Under the pieces are notes generated by a model. It was not told the DNA's origin and searched no databases. It worked only from the letters and a program-made list of their open reading frames with translations. Positions 31,299 to 41,485 of a stretch of DNA of 64,000 bases are shown one piece after another. This DNA is from Chloroflexota bacterium. GTDB lineage: Bacteria > Chloroflexota > UBA11872. A program made the translations under genes and the position numbers. Position 1 is the first letter of the stretch, and every line of letters begins with the position of its first letter. The stretch is from NCBI GenBank assembly GCA_022821645.1, contig JAJEDE010000002.1, positions 102,903-166,902 on the forward strand, read 5' to 3'.

Positions 31299-32635
31299 TC
31301 CCGCGCTACTCGCGACCTGAGATGGCTGCCGTCTGGGACCGGCAGGTCTACTTCGAAAAACAGCGCGACGTGGAACTCGCCGCCGTCAACGCCTGGGCGC
31401 GCGCGGGACGAATCCCGGCCGACGACGCCCGGAAGCTCATGCACGCCAGCTTCACCCTCGAGCGCATCGACGAGCTCGAAAGCGTCAATGACCACGAAAC
31501 CAACGCCTTCGTCGACGCTCTCGCCGAGTCCGTCGGCCCCGAATCCCGCTGGCTCCACCTCGGCCTCACATCAAGCGACGTGCTGGATACCGGCCTGGCC
31601 CTCCAACTCGTCGACGCCGCCGACCTGATCGACGGACGCCTTGCGGAACTCGAGGACGTCCTCACCGACCAAGCCTTGACCCACAAGCACACCCTGATGA
31701 TCGGCCGCAGCCACGGCGTCCACGCCGAGCCGATCACCTTCGGCCTCAAGCTCCTCATCTGGCTTGGCGAAGTCCAGCGCCACCGCTCACGCCTGGCCGA
31801 AGCGCGCGAACACATCGCCGTCGGCAAGATTTCCGGTTCCGTCGGCACGCACGCAAACGTGCCACCCGACGTCGAGGATTGGACCTGCGAGGAGCTCGGT
31901 CTGGCCGTGGCGCCCGTCTCCAACCAGATCGTCCAACGCGACCGCCACGCCCACTTCGTCTGCGCGCTGGCCCTCATCGCCAGTTCGCTCGACAAGTTCG
32001 CCACAGAGCTCCGCTCGCTCCAGCGAACCGAGATCCGCGAGGCCGAGGAGCCGTTCGAAGCCGGCCGCCACGGCTCCTCCTCCATGCCCCACAAGCGCAA
32101 CCCCTCGCGCCTGGAACGCATCTCCGGCCTCGCCCGCCTGCTGCGTTCCCACGCCCAGGTCGCGCTCGAAAACGTGCCCCTCTGGCACGAGCGTGACATC
32201 AGCCACTCCTCGGCCGAACGCATCATCCTTCCGGACGCTTGCATCGCCCTGGACTACATGCTCTGGCTGTTCAATCCCATCGCGCGCGACATGAAGGTCT
32301 ACCCCGAGCGCATGGCGGCCAACGTCGAGGCCACGGGCGGCCTCATCTACTCCCAGGGCGTCATGCTCGCCCTCATCCACGCCGGCATGTCGCGGCAAGA
32401 CGCCTACGAAGTCATGCAGGAGCACGCCACCGCGTCCTGGGAAGGCGGCGCCAGCTTCCAGGACGCCGTACGCGCCGACGCGCGCGTCACCGCCCTCCTG
32501 AGCGCCGAACAGCTTGATGCCGCGTTCAGCCCCGCGCCCCACCTGCGCTGGCTGGACACGGCCTACGAACGAATGGGTTTAAGTCGCACGCCGGAACCGA
32601 CCCCGGCGGCGGAACGGGAGGTCATCACCTCGTGA
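31295..32635 (+). CDS. purB: Adenylosuccinate lyase
   Basis: Fumarase/aspartase-superfamily enzyme that releases fumarate from SAICAR and from adenylosuccinate, so it acts twice in the AMP branch. 446 residues. The signature loop SSSMPHKRNP is present, as are TSSDVLDT and IGRSHGVHAEP with the catalytic His. The ATG at 31295 overlaps the purD stop by 4 nt and places MIPRYSRPEMAAVW at the N-terminus as expected. Confidence 0.95.
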   Translation: MIPRYSRPEMAAVWDRQVYFEKQRDVELAAVNAWARAGRIPADDARKLMHASFTLERIDELESVNDHETNAFVDALAESVGPESRWLHLGLTSSDVLDTGLALQLVDAADLIDGRLAELEDVLTDQALTHKHTLMIGRSHGVHAEPITFGLKLLIWLGEVQRHRSRLAEAREHIAVGKISGSVGTHANVPPDVEDWTCEELGLAVAPVSNQIVQRDRHAHFVCALALIASSLDKFATELRSLQRTEIREAEEPFEAGRHGSSSMPHKRNPSRLERISGLARLLRSHAQVALENVPLWHERDISHSSAERIILPDACIALDYMLWLFNPIARDMKVYPERMAANVEATGGLIYSQGVMLALIHAGMSRQDAYEVMQEHATASWEGGASFQDAVRADARVTALLSAEQLDAAFSPAPHLRWLDTAYERMGLSRTPEPTPAAEREVITS

Positions 32636-33507
32636 GCGCAACCATCTCCGAGACCAGCCTTGCTGGCCTGGATCTGATCAACCGCGGCAAAGTCCGCGAC
32701 ATTTACGACTTGGACGACCGGCTGCTGATCGTCACCACCGATCGCATCTCGGCCTTCGACCACGTCCTCCCCGACCCGATCCCCGGCAAGGGGGCCGTGC
32801 TCACGGGCATGTCGGAGCACTGGTTCGGGCTGACCTCCCACATCGTGCCTAACCACCTCATCACCACCGACGTCGATGAGATGGGCCCCGAGGTCGCCCC
32901 CCACCGAGACGCCCTGCGCGGCCGCACCATGCTGGTCCACAAGGCCGACCGGATTGACGCGGAATGCGTCGCCCGCGGCTACATCACCGGCTCCGGCTGG
33001 GTGGACTATCAGCGCAACGGCGAGATCTGCGGCATCCCCATCCCCGCCGGAATGCAGGAAGCCGAGCCCTTCGACGAAACCCTCTTCACCCCTGCCACCA
33101 AGGCCGAGTCCGGCCACGACGAGAACATCGGCTTCGAGGACTTCCGCGCCATCGTCGGCGACGTCGCCGACCAACTCCGCGCCCTCACCATCGCCGTCTA
33201 CGAGTTCGGCCGCGACTACGCCAGGGAGCGCGGCATCATCCTGGCCGACACCAAGTTCGAGTTCGGCTACGTCAACGGCGAAATCACTCTCATTGACGAG
33301 GTTCTCACCCCCGACTCCTCGCGCTTCTGGGATGTGCGCGAATACCAGGTCGGCATGTCGCCCCCCAGCTTCGATAAGCAGATCGTGCGCAACCACCTGA
33401 TCGCCACCGGCTGGGACCGCGAACCGCCGATCCCCAGCCTCCCGCGCGAAATCATCGAGCGAACGTCCGCCCGCTACCGCGAGGCCCAGGAACTACTGGC
33501 TGGATGA
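32632..33507 (+). CDS. purC: SAICAR synthetase
   Basis: Joins CAIR and aspartate with ATP to give SAICAR. 291 residues starting at GTG 32632, overlapping purB (GTGA). Family features: GKVRDIYDLDDRLLIVTTDRIS-type N-terminus, the ECVARGYITGSGW block, and LADTKFEFGY and DEVLTPDSSRFW near the C-terminus. Its substrate CAIR needs purE/purK, which are not in this window. Confidence 0.95.
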   Translation: MSATISETSLAGLDLINRGKVRDIYDLDDRLLIVTTDRISAFDHVLPDPIPGKGAVLTGMSEHWFGLTSHIVPNHLITTDVDEMGPEVAPHRDALRGRTMLVHKADRIDAECVARGYITGSGWVDYQRNGEICGIPIPAGMQEAEPFDETLFTPATKAESGHDENIGFEDFRAIVGDVADQLRALTIAVYEFGRDYARERGIILADTKFEFGYVNGEITLIDEVLTPDSSRFWDVREYQVGMSPPSFDKQIVRNHLIATGWDREPPIPSLPREIIERTSARYREAQELLAG

Positions 33508-33791
33508 CCGGCCAGCGCTTCCGGGTTCGCGTGGCCGTCCAGCTCAACGCCGGCGTCAACGATCCGCAGGGTCTGACCGTCCGCGGCAGCCTTCACGACC
33601 TGGGCTTCACTGAGGTGAACGACGTCCGCATCGGCAAGCTCATTACCATCGAGCTATCGGCGGACAGCGAAACGGCCGCCGCCGAACGCGCCGAGGCCAT
33701 GTGCCGCCAGCTCCTGGTCAATCCGGTGATCGAGTCGTTCGCAATCGAGGCCCTGGCGCCGGTCGACGGCAAGGTCGCGCAACCCGCGTGA
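33504..33791 (+). CDS. purS: FGAM synthase subunit PurS
   Basis: Small 95-residue structural subunit of the three-part formylglycinamidine ribonucleotide synthase (PurS-PurQ-PurL). Contains the typical NPQG-like block ([18 protein letters not shown]) and the [10 protein letters not shown] strand. It overlaps purC and purQ by 4 nt each, giving equal-stoichiometry coupling with its partners. Confidence 0.92.
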   Translation: MTGQRFRVRVAVQLNAGVNDPQGLTVRGSLHDLGFTEVNDVRIGKLITIELSADSETAAAERAEAMCRQLLVNPVIESFAIEALAPVDGKVAQPA

Positions 33792-34480
33792 ACGCCGCCG
33801 TCGTCGTCTTTCCCGGCAGCAACTGCGACGCCGATACGCTGCACGTCCTGGGCAACGTGGCCGGCATGGACGCCCACTACGCCTGGCACGCCGACACCAG
33901 CCTCGACGACGTCGACCTGGTCGTGCTCCCCGGCGGCTTCAGCCACGGCGACTACCTGCGCACCGGCGCCATGGCCGCCCGCGCCCCCATCATGTCGGCC
34001 GTTCGGGAACACGCCGCCCAGGGCCGGCCGGTCTTGGGCATTTGCAACGGCTTCCAGATCCTCCTGGAAGCCGGCCTGCTCCCCGGCGCCATGCTGCTCA
34101 ACGACAGCACCCAGTTCCGCTGCGAGTGGACCCACCTCCGCGTTGAATCCACCCACACGCCCTGCACGTCCGCGGCCAGCGACGGCCAGGTGCTCCGTCT
34201 GCCTATCGCCCACGCCGAGGGCAACTACGTCATTGACGGCGACGGCCTTGCCCAATTGCAAGACCAGGATCGCGTCGTCTTCCGCTACGTCTCCTCGTCA
34301 GGCGACCGCGCGCCCGACGCCAACCCCAATGGCGCCATCGACGACATCGCCGGCATCTGTAACCGGCGCCGCAACGTCGTCGGCATGATGCCCCACCCCG
34401 AGCGCGCCTCCGAGGCCGAGCTTGGCGGTGAGGATGGCCGCGCCATCTGGGATTCGCTCCTCGCAGCGTCGGGCGCATGA
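33788..34480 (+). CDS. purQ: FGAM synthase glutaminase subunit PurQ
   Basis: Class I glutamine amidotransferase that supplies ammonia to PurL. 230 residues from GTG 33788. Nucleophile Cys in [17 protein letters not shown]; His/Glu in [21 protein letters not shown] opens the protein as in other PurQs. It overlaps both neighbours by 4 nt. Confidence 0.94.
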   Translation: MNAAVVVFPGSNCDADTLHVLGNVAGMDAHYAWHADTSLDDVDLVVLPGGFSHGDYLRTGAMAARAPIMSAVREHAAQGRPVLGICNGFQILLEAGLLPGAMLLNDSTQFRCEWTHLRVESTHTPCTSAASDGQVLRLPIAHAEGNYVIDGDGLAQLQDQDRVVFRYVSSSGDRAPDANPNGAIDDIAGICNRRRNVVGMMPHPERASEAELGGEDGRAIWDSLLAASGA

Positions 34481-36702
34481 CCGTCACGCCCACCCACCAG
34501 CCGCCCAGCGACGAAACCCTCCGCGAAGTCGCCCTCACCCGCGACGAATACCACTTCGCCGCGGACCTCCTGGATCGCCCGCCCAACCCGGTCGAGCTCG
34601 GAATCATCGGCGGCATGTGGAGCGAGCACTGCGGCTACAAGCACTCCCGCCCGCTCCTATCGCGCCTTCCCAGCGAAGGCCCCCAGGTCCTCATCGGTCC
34701 TGGCGAGGAAAACGCCGGCGCCGTGGACATCGGCCACGGCCTCGCCATCGTCATGAAGGTCGAGAGCCACAACCACCCCAGCGCCGTCGAACCCTTCCAG
34801 GGCGCCGCCACCGGCGTGGGCGGCATCCTCCGCGACATCTTCACTATGGGCGCCCGCCCCATCGCCCTCCTCGACAGCCTCCGCTTCGGTCCGCTCGACG
34901 ACCGTCGCGGGCGCTACCTGGCCAACGGCATCGTCGGCGGCATCGCCTGGTATGGGAACTGCATGGGCGTCCCCACCGTCGGCGGCGAGGTCTACGTGTC
35001 CGGCGCCTATCGCGGCAACCCGCTCGTCAACGCCATGTGCGTCGGCCTCATCGAGCACTCACAGCTCACCAGCGCCGCCGCCAGCGGCACCGGCAACGAA
35101 CTCATCCTGGTCGGCGCCGACACCGGCCGCGACGGCATCCACGGCGCCACCTTCGCCTCCGTCGACGACCCCGAGGCCTCCCACCGCGGCGTCGTCCAGG
35201 TCGGCAACCCCTTCATGGAAAAGCTGCTGCTGGAAGCCTGCCTGGAAGTCCTCCAGACCACCGACGCCATCCTCGGGCTCCAGGATCTCGGCGCCACCGG
35301 CCTTACCAGCTCGTCCGTCGAATCCGCCGGCCGCGGCGGCACCGGCGTCGCCCTGCACCTCGAACACGTCGCCCGGCGCGCCTCCGGCATGACGCCCTAT
35401 GAAGTTATGTTAAGTGAGAGCCAAGAGCGCATGCTCGTCGTCGCCGCCCGCGGCCGAGCCGCCGAAGTTCAAGAGGTCTTCACAAGGTGGAGTCTGCACA
35501 GCGACGTCATCGGCGAGGTCACCGAGTCCGGACTCCTGGAAGTCATCGACAACGGCCGGCCTGCGGCCACCCTGCCCATCGAAATGCTGACCGACGCCCC
35601 CACCTACACCTACCCCGTGGAGCGCCCTGCCTATCTCGACGAAGTCGGCTCGCTCGACCTGGGGGCTCTGCCCGAACCGAACGACCCCACCGATGCCTTC
35701 TTGCAACTCCTCGCCTCCCCCAACATCGCCAGCCGCCGGCCCATCTACCGCCAGTACGACCACATGGTCGGCGCCAATACCGTCATCGCCCCCGGCGGCG
35801 ACGCCGCGCTCCTGCGCATCAAGGGCACCCCCCTCGGCGTGGCCATCGCCACCGACGGCAATGGCCGCACCACCTACCTGGACCCCTTCGTCGGCGGCGC
35901 GGCCGCCATTGCCGAGTCCGCGCGCAACGTTTCTTGCACCGGCGCGCGTCCGCTCGCCTTCACGAACTGCCTCAACTTCGGCTCCCCCGAGCAGCCCGCC
36001 GCCTACTACCAGCTTTCCCGGGCCATCGACGGCATGGCCGCCGCCGCGCGCGCGCTTGAGACTCCCGTCATCAGCGGCAACGTCAGCCTCTACAACGAAT
36101 CCGGCGGCGAAGCCATCTGGCCAACCCCGGTCGTCGGCATGCTCGGTGTCCTGGACGAGCTCGACCGCCGCTGCGGTGCCGGCTTCACCGCCGGGGGCGA
36201 TGAAATCGCGGTCCTCGGTGCCGGCCGCCCCCGCCTGGATGGCAGCGAATACCTTTCGGTAGCCCACGGCCGGGTCGCGGGCCGCCCCGAAATGAACCTG
36301 GTCGACGAAGTCGCGGTCCAACGTCTCGTCCGCGAGCTCATCACTGCCCGCCTCCTCTCGTCCGCCCACGACTGCTCCGACGGCGGCCTCGCCGTCGCCC
36401 TGGCCGAATCGGCCTTTGCGGGCGGCCTCGGCGTCCAGGCTCCCGACCTGCCGATCCTCGGACGACTCGACGAAGCCCTCTTCGGCGAGTCCCAGTCGCG
36501 CATCGTCGTCAGCTATCCGTCCCTCGCCGCCGCCGCCGTTGCCGCCGCGGCCGCCACGCTCTCGGTGCCCATCACGTCGGTTGGCAAAGTCGGCGGCGAC
36601 CGCCTCTGTGTCGGCCCCATTGACGTCTCGCTTGCCCACGCCGAGCAGGCCTGGTCCCAGGGTCTCGAGCTGGCGCTAGCCGGACACGCCCCGCCCGGCT
36701 AA
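34477..36702 (+). CDS. purL: FGAM synthase catalytic subunit PurL (small type)
   Basis: Converts FGAR and ATP plus ammonia to FGAM. 741 residues, the length of the PurS/PurQ-dependent form rather than the ~1300-residue fused form. Signature blocks include [29 protein letters not shown] and GGEVYVS in the first half, and [16 protein letters not shown] near the C-terminus. The second half repeats the AIR-synthetase-like fold. It ends one base before the purF ATG. Confidence 0.95.
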   Translation: MTVTPTHQPPSDETLREVALTRDEYHFAADLLDRPPNPVELGIIGGMWSEHCGYKHSRPLLSRLPSEGPQVLIGPGEENAGAVDIGHGLAIVMKVESHNHPSAVEPFQGAATGVGGILRDIFTMGARPIALLDSLRFGPLDDRRGRYLANGIVGGIAWYGNCMGVPTVGGEVYVSGAYRGNPLVNAMCVGLIEHSQLTSAAASGTGNELILVGADTGRDGIHGATFASVDDPEASHRGVVQVGNPFMEKLLLEACLEVLQTTDAILGLQDLGATGLTSSSVESAGRGGTGVALHLEHVARRASGMTPYEVMLSESQERMLVVAARGRAAEVQEVFTRWSLHSDVIGEVTESGLLEVIDNGRPAATLPIEMLTDAPTYTYPVERPAYLDEVGSLDLGALPEPNDPTDAFLQLLASPNIASRRPIYRQYDHMVGANTVIAPGGDAALLRIKGTPLGVAIATDGNGRTTYLDPFVGGAAAIAESARNVSCTGARPLAFTNCLNFGSPEQPAAYYQLSRAIDGMAAAARALETPVISGNVSLYNESGGEAIWPTPVVGMLGVLDELDRRCGAGFTAGGDEIAVLGAGRPRLDGSEYLSVAHGRVAGRPEMNLVDEVAVQRLVRELITARLLSSAHDCSDGGLAVALAESAFAGGLGVQAPDLPILGRLDEALFGESQSRIVVSYPSLAAAAVAAAAATLSVPITSVGKVGGDRLCVGPIDVSLAHAEQAWSQGLELALAGHAPPG

Positions 36703-36703
36703 G

Positions 36704-38263
36704 ATGCGGCACGGGGAGCACAAAGCGGAACATCCTGCTCTGGCGCTGAGCCTGGGTCCGTCTTACGAACCGGCCGCCCCCGACGGCTCGCCGAATCTGC
36801 GCGAAGCCTGCGGGGTTATCGGCGTCCACGGTGCTACCGACGACGCCGCCGTCCAAACCTACTTCGCCCTCTTTGCCGTGCAGCATCGCGGGCAGGAAAG
36901 CGCCGGCATTGCCGTCGGCGACGGTCGGCGCCTCCACGCCGAGCGCCGCATGGGCCTGGTGTCCCGCGTCTTCTCCGACCACCGCCTGGCCCGCCTCAAG
37001 GGACACCTGGCCATCGGCCACTGCCGTTACTCCACGGCCGGTTCCAGCAACGCCTCCAACATCCAGCCCATCCTGCGCAACACCGACATCGGGCCGATGG
37101 CCCTCGGCCATAACGGCAACATCGTCAACGCGCTCGACCTGCGCAACAACGCCTCCCTGGACGCCTTCCCTGACTCGTCCACCACCGACTCCGCTGTCAT
37201 TGCCGACCTCATTGCCACCGCACCCGGTGCCACCATGGTCGACCGGGTGCGCCAGATCGCACCGCGTCTCCAGGGATCGTTCTGCCTCATCATCGCTACG
37301 CCCAGCCAGCTGATCGCCGTCCGCGACGGCATGGGCAACCGACCGCTGTCCATCGGCCGGGCCAACGGAACACGCGTCATCGCCTCCGAAACCTGCGCCC
37401 TCGACACCATCGGCGCCACCTTCGAACGCGACGTCGAACCCGGCGAAATCGTCGCCATCGACGACGACGGCATGCAGTCCATCAAGCTGGAAATGCCGCA
37501 GCGCCACGCTGTCTGCGCCTTCGAGTACATCTACTTTTCCCGCCCCGACTCGATGCTTGACGGCGCCAGCGTCCACTCCGCCCGCCGCTCCATGGGCCGC
37601 CTGCTCGCCCGCCAGCATCCCGTGGACGCCGACATCGTCATCGGCGTCCCCGACTCCGCCACCGCCGCCGCCACCGGCTACGCCGAGGAGTCCGGCTTGC
37701 CTTATGGCGACGGCTTCGTCCGCAACCGCTACATCGGCCGCACCTTCATCGAGCCCACCCCGCGCCTCCGAAAACTCGGGGTCCGCCTCAAGTACAGCGC
37801 CCTCCCAGACATCACCGCGGGCAAGCGCGTGGTCATGGTCGACGACACCATCGTCCGGGGCACCACCCAGGCCTCCTTGGTCCGGCTGCTGCGCGACGAG
37901 GGCGGCGCCTCCGAGGTCCACGTGCGCATCACCGCACCGCCCATCCGCTGGCCCTGCTTCCTTGGCATCGACATTCCCGATCCGGACGACCTTGTCGCTC
38001 ACAAGCTGGACGTGGAACAGATCTGTGAGGACATCGGCGCTGACAGCCTCGGCTATCAGTCCACCGAGAACCTGGTGCAGGCCATCGGCCGCTCCAGCGA
38101 TCGTCTCTGCCTGGGCTGCTTCACCCACACCTACCCGCTGGACGTTCAGCTCACCTTCGACAAATTCCTGCTCGAACGCCCCGAGAACATCGCCACCGCC
38201 ATGGTGTTCCCGCGCGAGGCCACTATCGACCGCATCGAGTCCGGCACACCTTCCACGGGCTGA
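36704..38263 (+). CDS. purF: Amidophosphoribosyltransferase
   Basis: First committed step of purine synthesis: PRPP + Gln to phosphoribosylamine. 519 residues. A ~35-residue propeptide precedes the N-terminal nucleophile Cys (CGVIGV, residue 36). The PRTase motif VVMVDDTIVRGTT is intact. Cysteines in HAVCAFEYIYF, WPCFLGID and CLGCFTH match the pattern of the Bacillus-type enzyme that binds a [4Fe-4S] cluster, so oxygen sensitivity is likely. Confidence 0.95.
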   Translation: MRHGEHKAEHPALALSLGPSYEPAAPDGSPNLREACGVIGVHGATDDAAVQTYFALFAVQHRGQESAGIAVGDGRRLHAERRMGLVSRVFSDHRLARLKGHLAIGHCRYSTAGSSNASNIQPILRNTDIGPMALGHNGNIVNALDLRNNASLDAFPDSSTTDSAVIADLIATAPGATMVDRVRQIAPRLQGSFCLIIATPSQLIAVRDGMGNRPLSIGRANGTRVIASETCALDTIGATFERDVEPGEIVAIDDDGMQSIKLEMPQRHAVCAFEYIYFSRPDSMLDGASVHSARRSMGRLLARQHPVDADIVIGVPDSATAAATGYAEESGLPYGDGFVRNRYIGRTFIEPTPRLRKLGVRLKYSALPDITAGKRVVMVDDTIVRGTTQASLVRLLRDEGGASEVHVRITAPPIRWPCFLGIDIPDPDDLVAHKLDVEQICEDIGADSLGYQSTENLVQAIGRSSDRLCLGCFTHTYPLDVQLTFDKFLLERPENIATAMVFPREATIDRIESGTPSTG

Positions 38264-38276
38264 GCCAACCAACCGC

Positions 38277-39299
38277 GTGCACGACACCCCAATCTCCAGC
38301 TACGCGGAAGCCGGCGTTGACCTTGACCTAGCGCAGCGCGCCAAAGCCGGCCTCAGTTCCGCCGTCGCTTCAACGGCAACCCCGCTCACACTGGACGCCT
38401 TCGGTAGCTTCGGCGGCGTTATCCGCATTCCCCCGGACATCCCCGACCCCGCCATCGTCGCCAGCATCGACGGCGTCGGCACCAAGCTCCACCTGGCCAT
38501 CGAAATGGGCCGCCCGGCCGACGCCGGGCGCGACCTCGTCAACCATTGCCTCAACGACGTGGCCGTCCAGAACGCCCGCCCCATCGCCTTCCTCGACTAT
38601 GTCGCCGCCGACCGCCTGGACCCGTCCGTCCTGACTTCCTTGGTCCAGGGCATGGCAGCGGCCTGCCGCGAGGCCGGCGTCTCCATCGTCGGTGGCGAAA
38701 CCGCTCTCATGCCCGACACTTACGCTCCGGGCCGCTACGACGCTGTCGGCGCCGTCATCGGCGTCGCCTCCGCCGGCCATCTCCCCGACACGGCCACCGT
38801 CTCAGTCGGCGACGTCTGCATCGGCCTCGCCTCCAGCGGCCCCCACACCAACGGCTACAGCCTGGCCCGCGAACTGCTCACCATCTACGACCGTGAGACT
38901 CCTATCGGCGACCAAACCCTCGAGGACGCCCTCCTCGCGCCCCACCTCTCGTACCTCTCAGAGTTCACATCGGCCTTCGCCGTCCCCGGCACGCGCGTCG
39001 CCGCCCACATCACCGGCGGCGGCATTGCCGAGAACCTCGAGCGCGTCCTCCCCGACTCCGTCACCGCCCTGATCGACACAGGCACCTGGTCCCAACCGCC
39101 GATCTTCGAAGCCATCGCCGACGGCCTCGACGTGTCCCCCGCCGAGATGTTCCGCGTCTTCAACATGGGCGTCGGGGCCATCCTCGTGGCCTCGCCGGAA
39201 GCGGCTGATCGGCTGCTGGCGGAACTGCCACACGCCGCGCGAGTCGGCGCCATCGCCGATCACCGCCAGTCCCCCGTGGAGCTCACGCCCACGCCATGA
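38277..39299 (+). CDS. purM: Phosphoribosylformylglycinamidine cyclo-ligase (AIR synthetase)
   Basis: Closes the imidazole ring of FGAM to AIR. 340 residues from GTG 38277, which gives the standard SYAEAGVD N-terminus 13 nt after purF. Typical blocks: SIDGVGTKLHLA, GRDLVNHCLNDV, IVGGETALMPD and GLASSGPHTNGYSLAR, then HITGGGIAENLERVLP. It overlaps purN by 4 nt. Confidence 0.95.
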   Translation: MHDTPISSYAEAGVDLDLAQRAKAGLSSAVASTATPLTLDAFGSFGGVIRIPPDIPDPAIVASIDGVGTKLHLAIEMGRPADAGRDLVNHCLNDVAVQNARPIAFLDYVAADRLDPSVLTSLVQGMAAACREAGVSIVGGETALMPDTYAPGRYDAVGAVIGVASAGHLPDTATVSVGDVCIGLASSGPHTNGYSLARELLTIYDRETPIGDQTLEDALLAPHLSYLSEFTSAFAVPGTRVAAHITGGGIAENLERVLPDSVTALIDTGTWSQPPIFEAIADGLDVSPAEMFRVFNMGVGAILVASPEAADRLLAELPHAARVGAIADHRQSPVELTPTP

Positions 39300-39943
39300 A
39301 TCTCGCCATCATGGCCTCCGGCCGCGGCTCCAACGCGGCCGCCATCCTCGACGCCATCGCCAACGACCACCTGGACGCCCGCGCCGTCGCCCTCATCACC
39401 AACCGCGAAAACGTCGGCGCGCTGGACGTCGCTAGAGCCCACAACGTCCCCAGCCACGCGGTCCCGCGCCGAAGCTATCCGTCCCGCAACGCCCAACAGC
39501 GCCGCATGCTGGAGCTACTTCAAGATTCCGGCGCCGACTTCGTCGCCCTGGCCGGCTTCGACGCAATCCTCCGACCCTTCATCGTCGCCGCCTACCCCAA
39601 CCGCATCCTCAACATCCACCCGTCCCTGCTGCCCGCCTTCGCCGGCGGCATGGCGCCAGTACCGCAGACTGAAGCCCTCCGCGCCGGCGTCACCATCAGC
39701 GGCTGCACCGTCCACGTCGTTACCGACGACCTCGACGCCGGCCCCATCGTCGCCCAGGCCGCCGTCCCCGTTCTGCCGGGCGATACCGTCGACTCGCTCT
39801 CGGATCGAATTCTCGAACAGGAGCATCGCGTCTATCCTTTGGCCCTGCGCTGGTTCGCCGAGGACCGCGTGCGCATTGAAAACGGTCGAGTCCACATCCA
39901 ATCGGAGGAGAGCCAGGCCCTATGGCCGCACCCCGCGCCCTGA
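39296..39943 (+). CDS. purN: Phosphoribosylglycinamide formyltransferase
   Basis: Transfers a formyl group from 10-formyl-THF to GAR. 215 residues. N-terminal MASGRGSNAAAI, the catalytic Asn/His in RILNIHPSLLPAF, and the Asp block VTDDLDAGPIVAQ are present. The C-terminus overlaps purH by 22 nt, the longest overlap in the operon; the purH ribosome site GGAGGAG lies inside it. Confidence 0.94.
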   Translation: MNLAIMASGRGSNAAAILDAIANDHLDARAVALITNRENVGALDVARAHNVPSHAVPRRSYPSRNAQQRRMLELLQDSGADFVALAGFDAILRPFIVAAYPNRILNIHPSLLPAFAGGMAPVPQTEALRAGVTISGCTVHVVTDDLDAGPIVAQAAVPVLPGDTVDSLSDRILEQEHRVYPLALRWFAEDRVRIENGRVHIQSEESQALWPHPAP

Positions 39944-41475
39944 TCAGCGTCTACGACAAGACCGGGCTTGACGACTTCGCCGCCGGCCTCGCCGCCCGCG
40001 GCTGGGAATTCGTCGCCTCTGGCGGCACCGCCGCCGCCATCGGCGCCGACGGGCATTCCGTTCTTGAGGTCGAAGACGTCACTGGCGCCCCCGAAATGCT
40101 CGACGGCCGCGTCAAGACCCTCCACCCCGCCATCCACGGCGGCATCCTCGCCCGCCGCGACTCCGACCAGCACCTCGCCGAGCTAACCGACCTCGGCATC
40201 GGCGCCATCGACCTCGTCGCCGTCAACCTCTACCCCTTCGCCGCCACCCTTGCCGCCACCGACGACCGCGACGAACTCCTCGAGAACATCGACATTGGCG
40301 GCGTCGCCCTCATCCGCGCCGCCGCCAAGAACCCCGACGACGTCTGGATCCTCGTCGACCCCGCCGACTACTCAAGGGTTCTCGAAGCGCTGGATCACCC
40401 GGAGAGTGCGGACGCCCTCCGCCGCGAACTCGCCGCCAAGGCCTTCGCCCTCACCGCCTTCTACGACGCCCACATCGCCGCCTACCTCCAGCAGGACCTC
40501 GGCCAGTCCTTCCCCGAACTGCTCACCATCCCCCTCCGCCGTCTCCAGAGCCTCCGCTACGGCGAAAACCCCCACCAGCCCGGCGCCTTCTACGCCGCCG
40601 GCGCCGCCGAGCTTGGCGACACCGAACTCGCCGGCGTCGAGCAACTCCACGGCCTGGAGCTCTCCTACATCAACATCCTCGACCTGCAAGCCGCCTGGGC
40701 CTCGGCCAACGACTTCGATGACATCGCCGTCTCCATCATCAAACACACCATGCCCTGCTGCCTGGCCACCCACCCCGAGTCCCAGGTCGAGGCCTACCGC
40801 CGCGCCCGCGAAACCGATCCGATCTCCGCCTTCGGCGGCATCCTCGGCTTCAACCGCACGGTCACCCCCGAAACCGTCGCCGCCATGCGCGGTCACCTCT
40901 ACCACGTAATCGTAGCCCCCGACTACGAACCAGCCGCCCTCCGCCGCCTCCGCCGTCGCAAGGACCTCCGCATCATGCGTTGGCCCGCTCCCGCCACGCG
41001 CCCACCCCTCCACTTCGAGGCCGCCCACGTCTGGGGCATCGACTGCGGCTACCTCGTCCAGGCCCCCGACCGCGCGCCCTCCCCCGACCTTGAAATGCGC
41101 GTGGTCAGCAAGGCCCAGCCAACGGCCGACGACCTCGACCAACTCCGCTTCGGCCTCAAGGTCATCCGCCACGTCAAGTCCAACGCCATCGTGCTAGTTA
41201 GGGACGGACGTCTCATCGGCCTCGGCAGCGGCCAGGTCAACCGAGTAAACGCCGTCCGCCACGCCGCCGAACAGGCCGGCGACGCCGCCCAGGGTTCCTA
41301 CCTGGCCTCGGACGCATTCTTCCCCTTCGCCGACGGCCCCGAAGCCGCCCTCGACGCCGGCGTGCGCGCCATCGTCTCCGTCGCCGGATCCCTCCGCGAC
41401 CAGGAAGTCATCGAGGCCGTGGACGCCCGTGGCGGCATCCTCGTCCTCGTCGACGAACGCCACTTCCGGCACTAA
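39922..41475 (+). CDS. purH: Bifunctional AICAR formyltransferase / IMP cyclohydrolase
   Basis: Last two steps to IMP. 517 residues. The N-terminal MGS-like cyclohydrolase domain (1-~190) has RVKTLHPAIHGGIL. The C-terminal formyltransferase domain has the catalytic Lys-His pair, but the usual bacterial KHxNPCG motif is altered to KHTMPCC. GGSLRDQ-like and DERHFRH close the protein. Loss of the Asn and Gly beside the catalytic pair is unusual for a bacterial PurH; the Lys and His themselves are kept, so activity is expected. Confidence 0.93.
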   Translation: MAAPRALISVYDKTGLDDFAAGLAARGWEFVASGGTAAAIGADGHSVLEVEDVTGAPEMLDGRVKTLHPAIHGGILARRDSDQHLAELTDLGIGAIDLVAVNLYPFAATLAATDDRDELLENIDIGGVALIRAAAKNPDDVWILVDPADYSRVLEALDHPESADALRRELAAKAFALTAFYDAHIAAYLQQDLGQSFPELLTIPLRRLQSLRYGENPHQPGAFYAAGAAELGDTELAGVEQLHGLELSYINILDLQAAWASANDFDDIAVSIIKHTMPCCLATHPESQVEAYRRARETDPISAFGGILGFNRTVTPETVAAMRGHLYHVIVAPDYEPAALRRLRRRKDLRIMRWPAPATRPPLHFEAAHVWGIDCGYLVQAPDRAPSPDLEMRVVSKAQPTADDLDQLRFGLKVIRHVKSNAIVLVRDGRLIGLGSGQVNRVNAVRHAAEQAGDAAQGSYLASDAFFPFADGPEAALDAGVRAIVSVAGSLRDQEVIEAVDARGGILVLVDERHFRH

Positions 41476-41485
41476 CCCCGCCCCC

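Noticed and set aside
35410..36639. 409-codon open frame on the minus strand
   Set aside because: Antisense of purL with Gly/Ala/Val-rich shadow composition.
36572..38287. 571-codon open frame on the minus strand
   Set aside because: Antisense of purF; long shadow frames are expected in this GC-rich, C-biased DNA.
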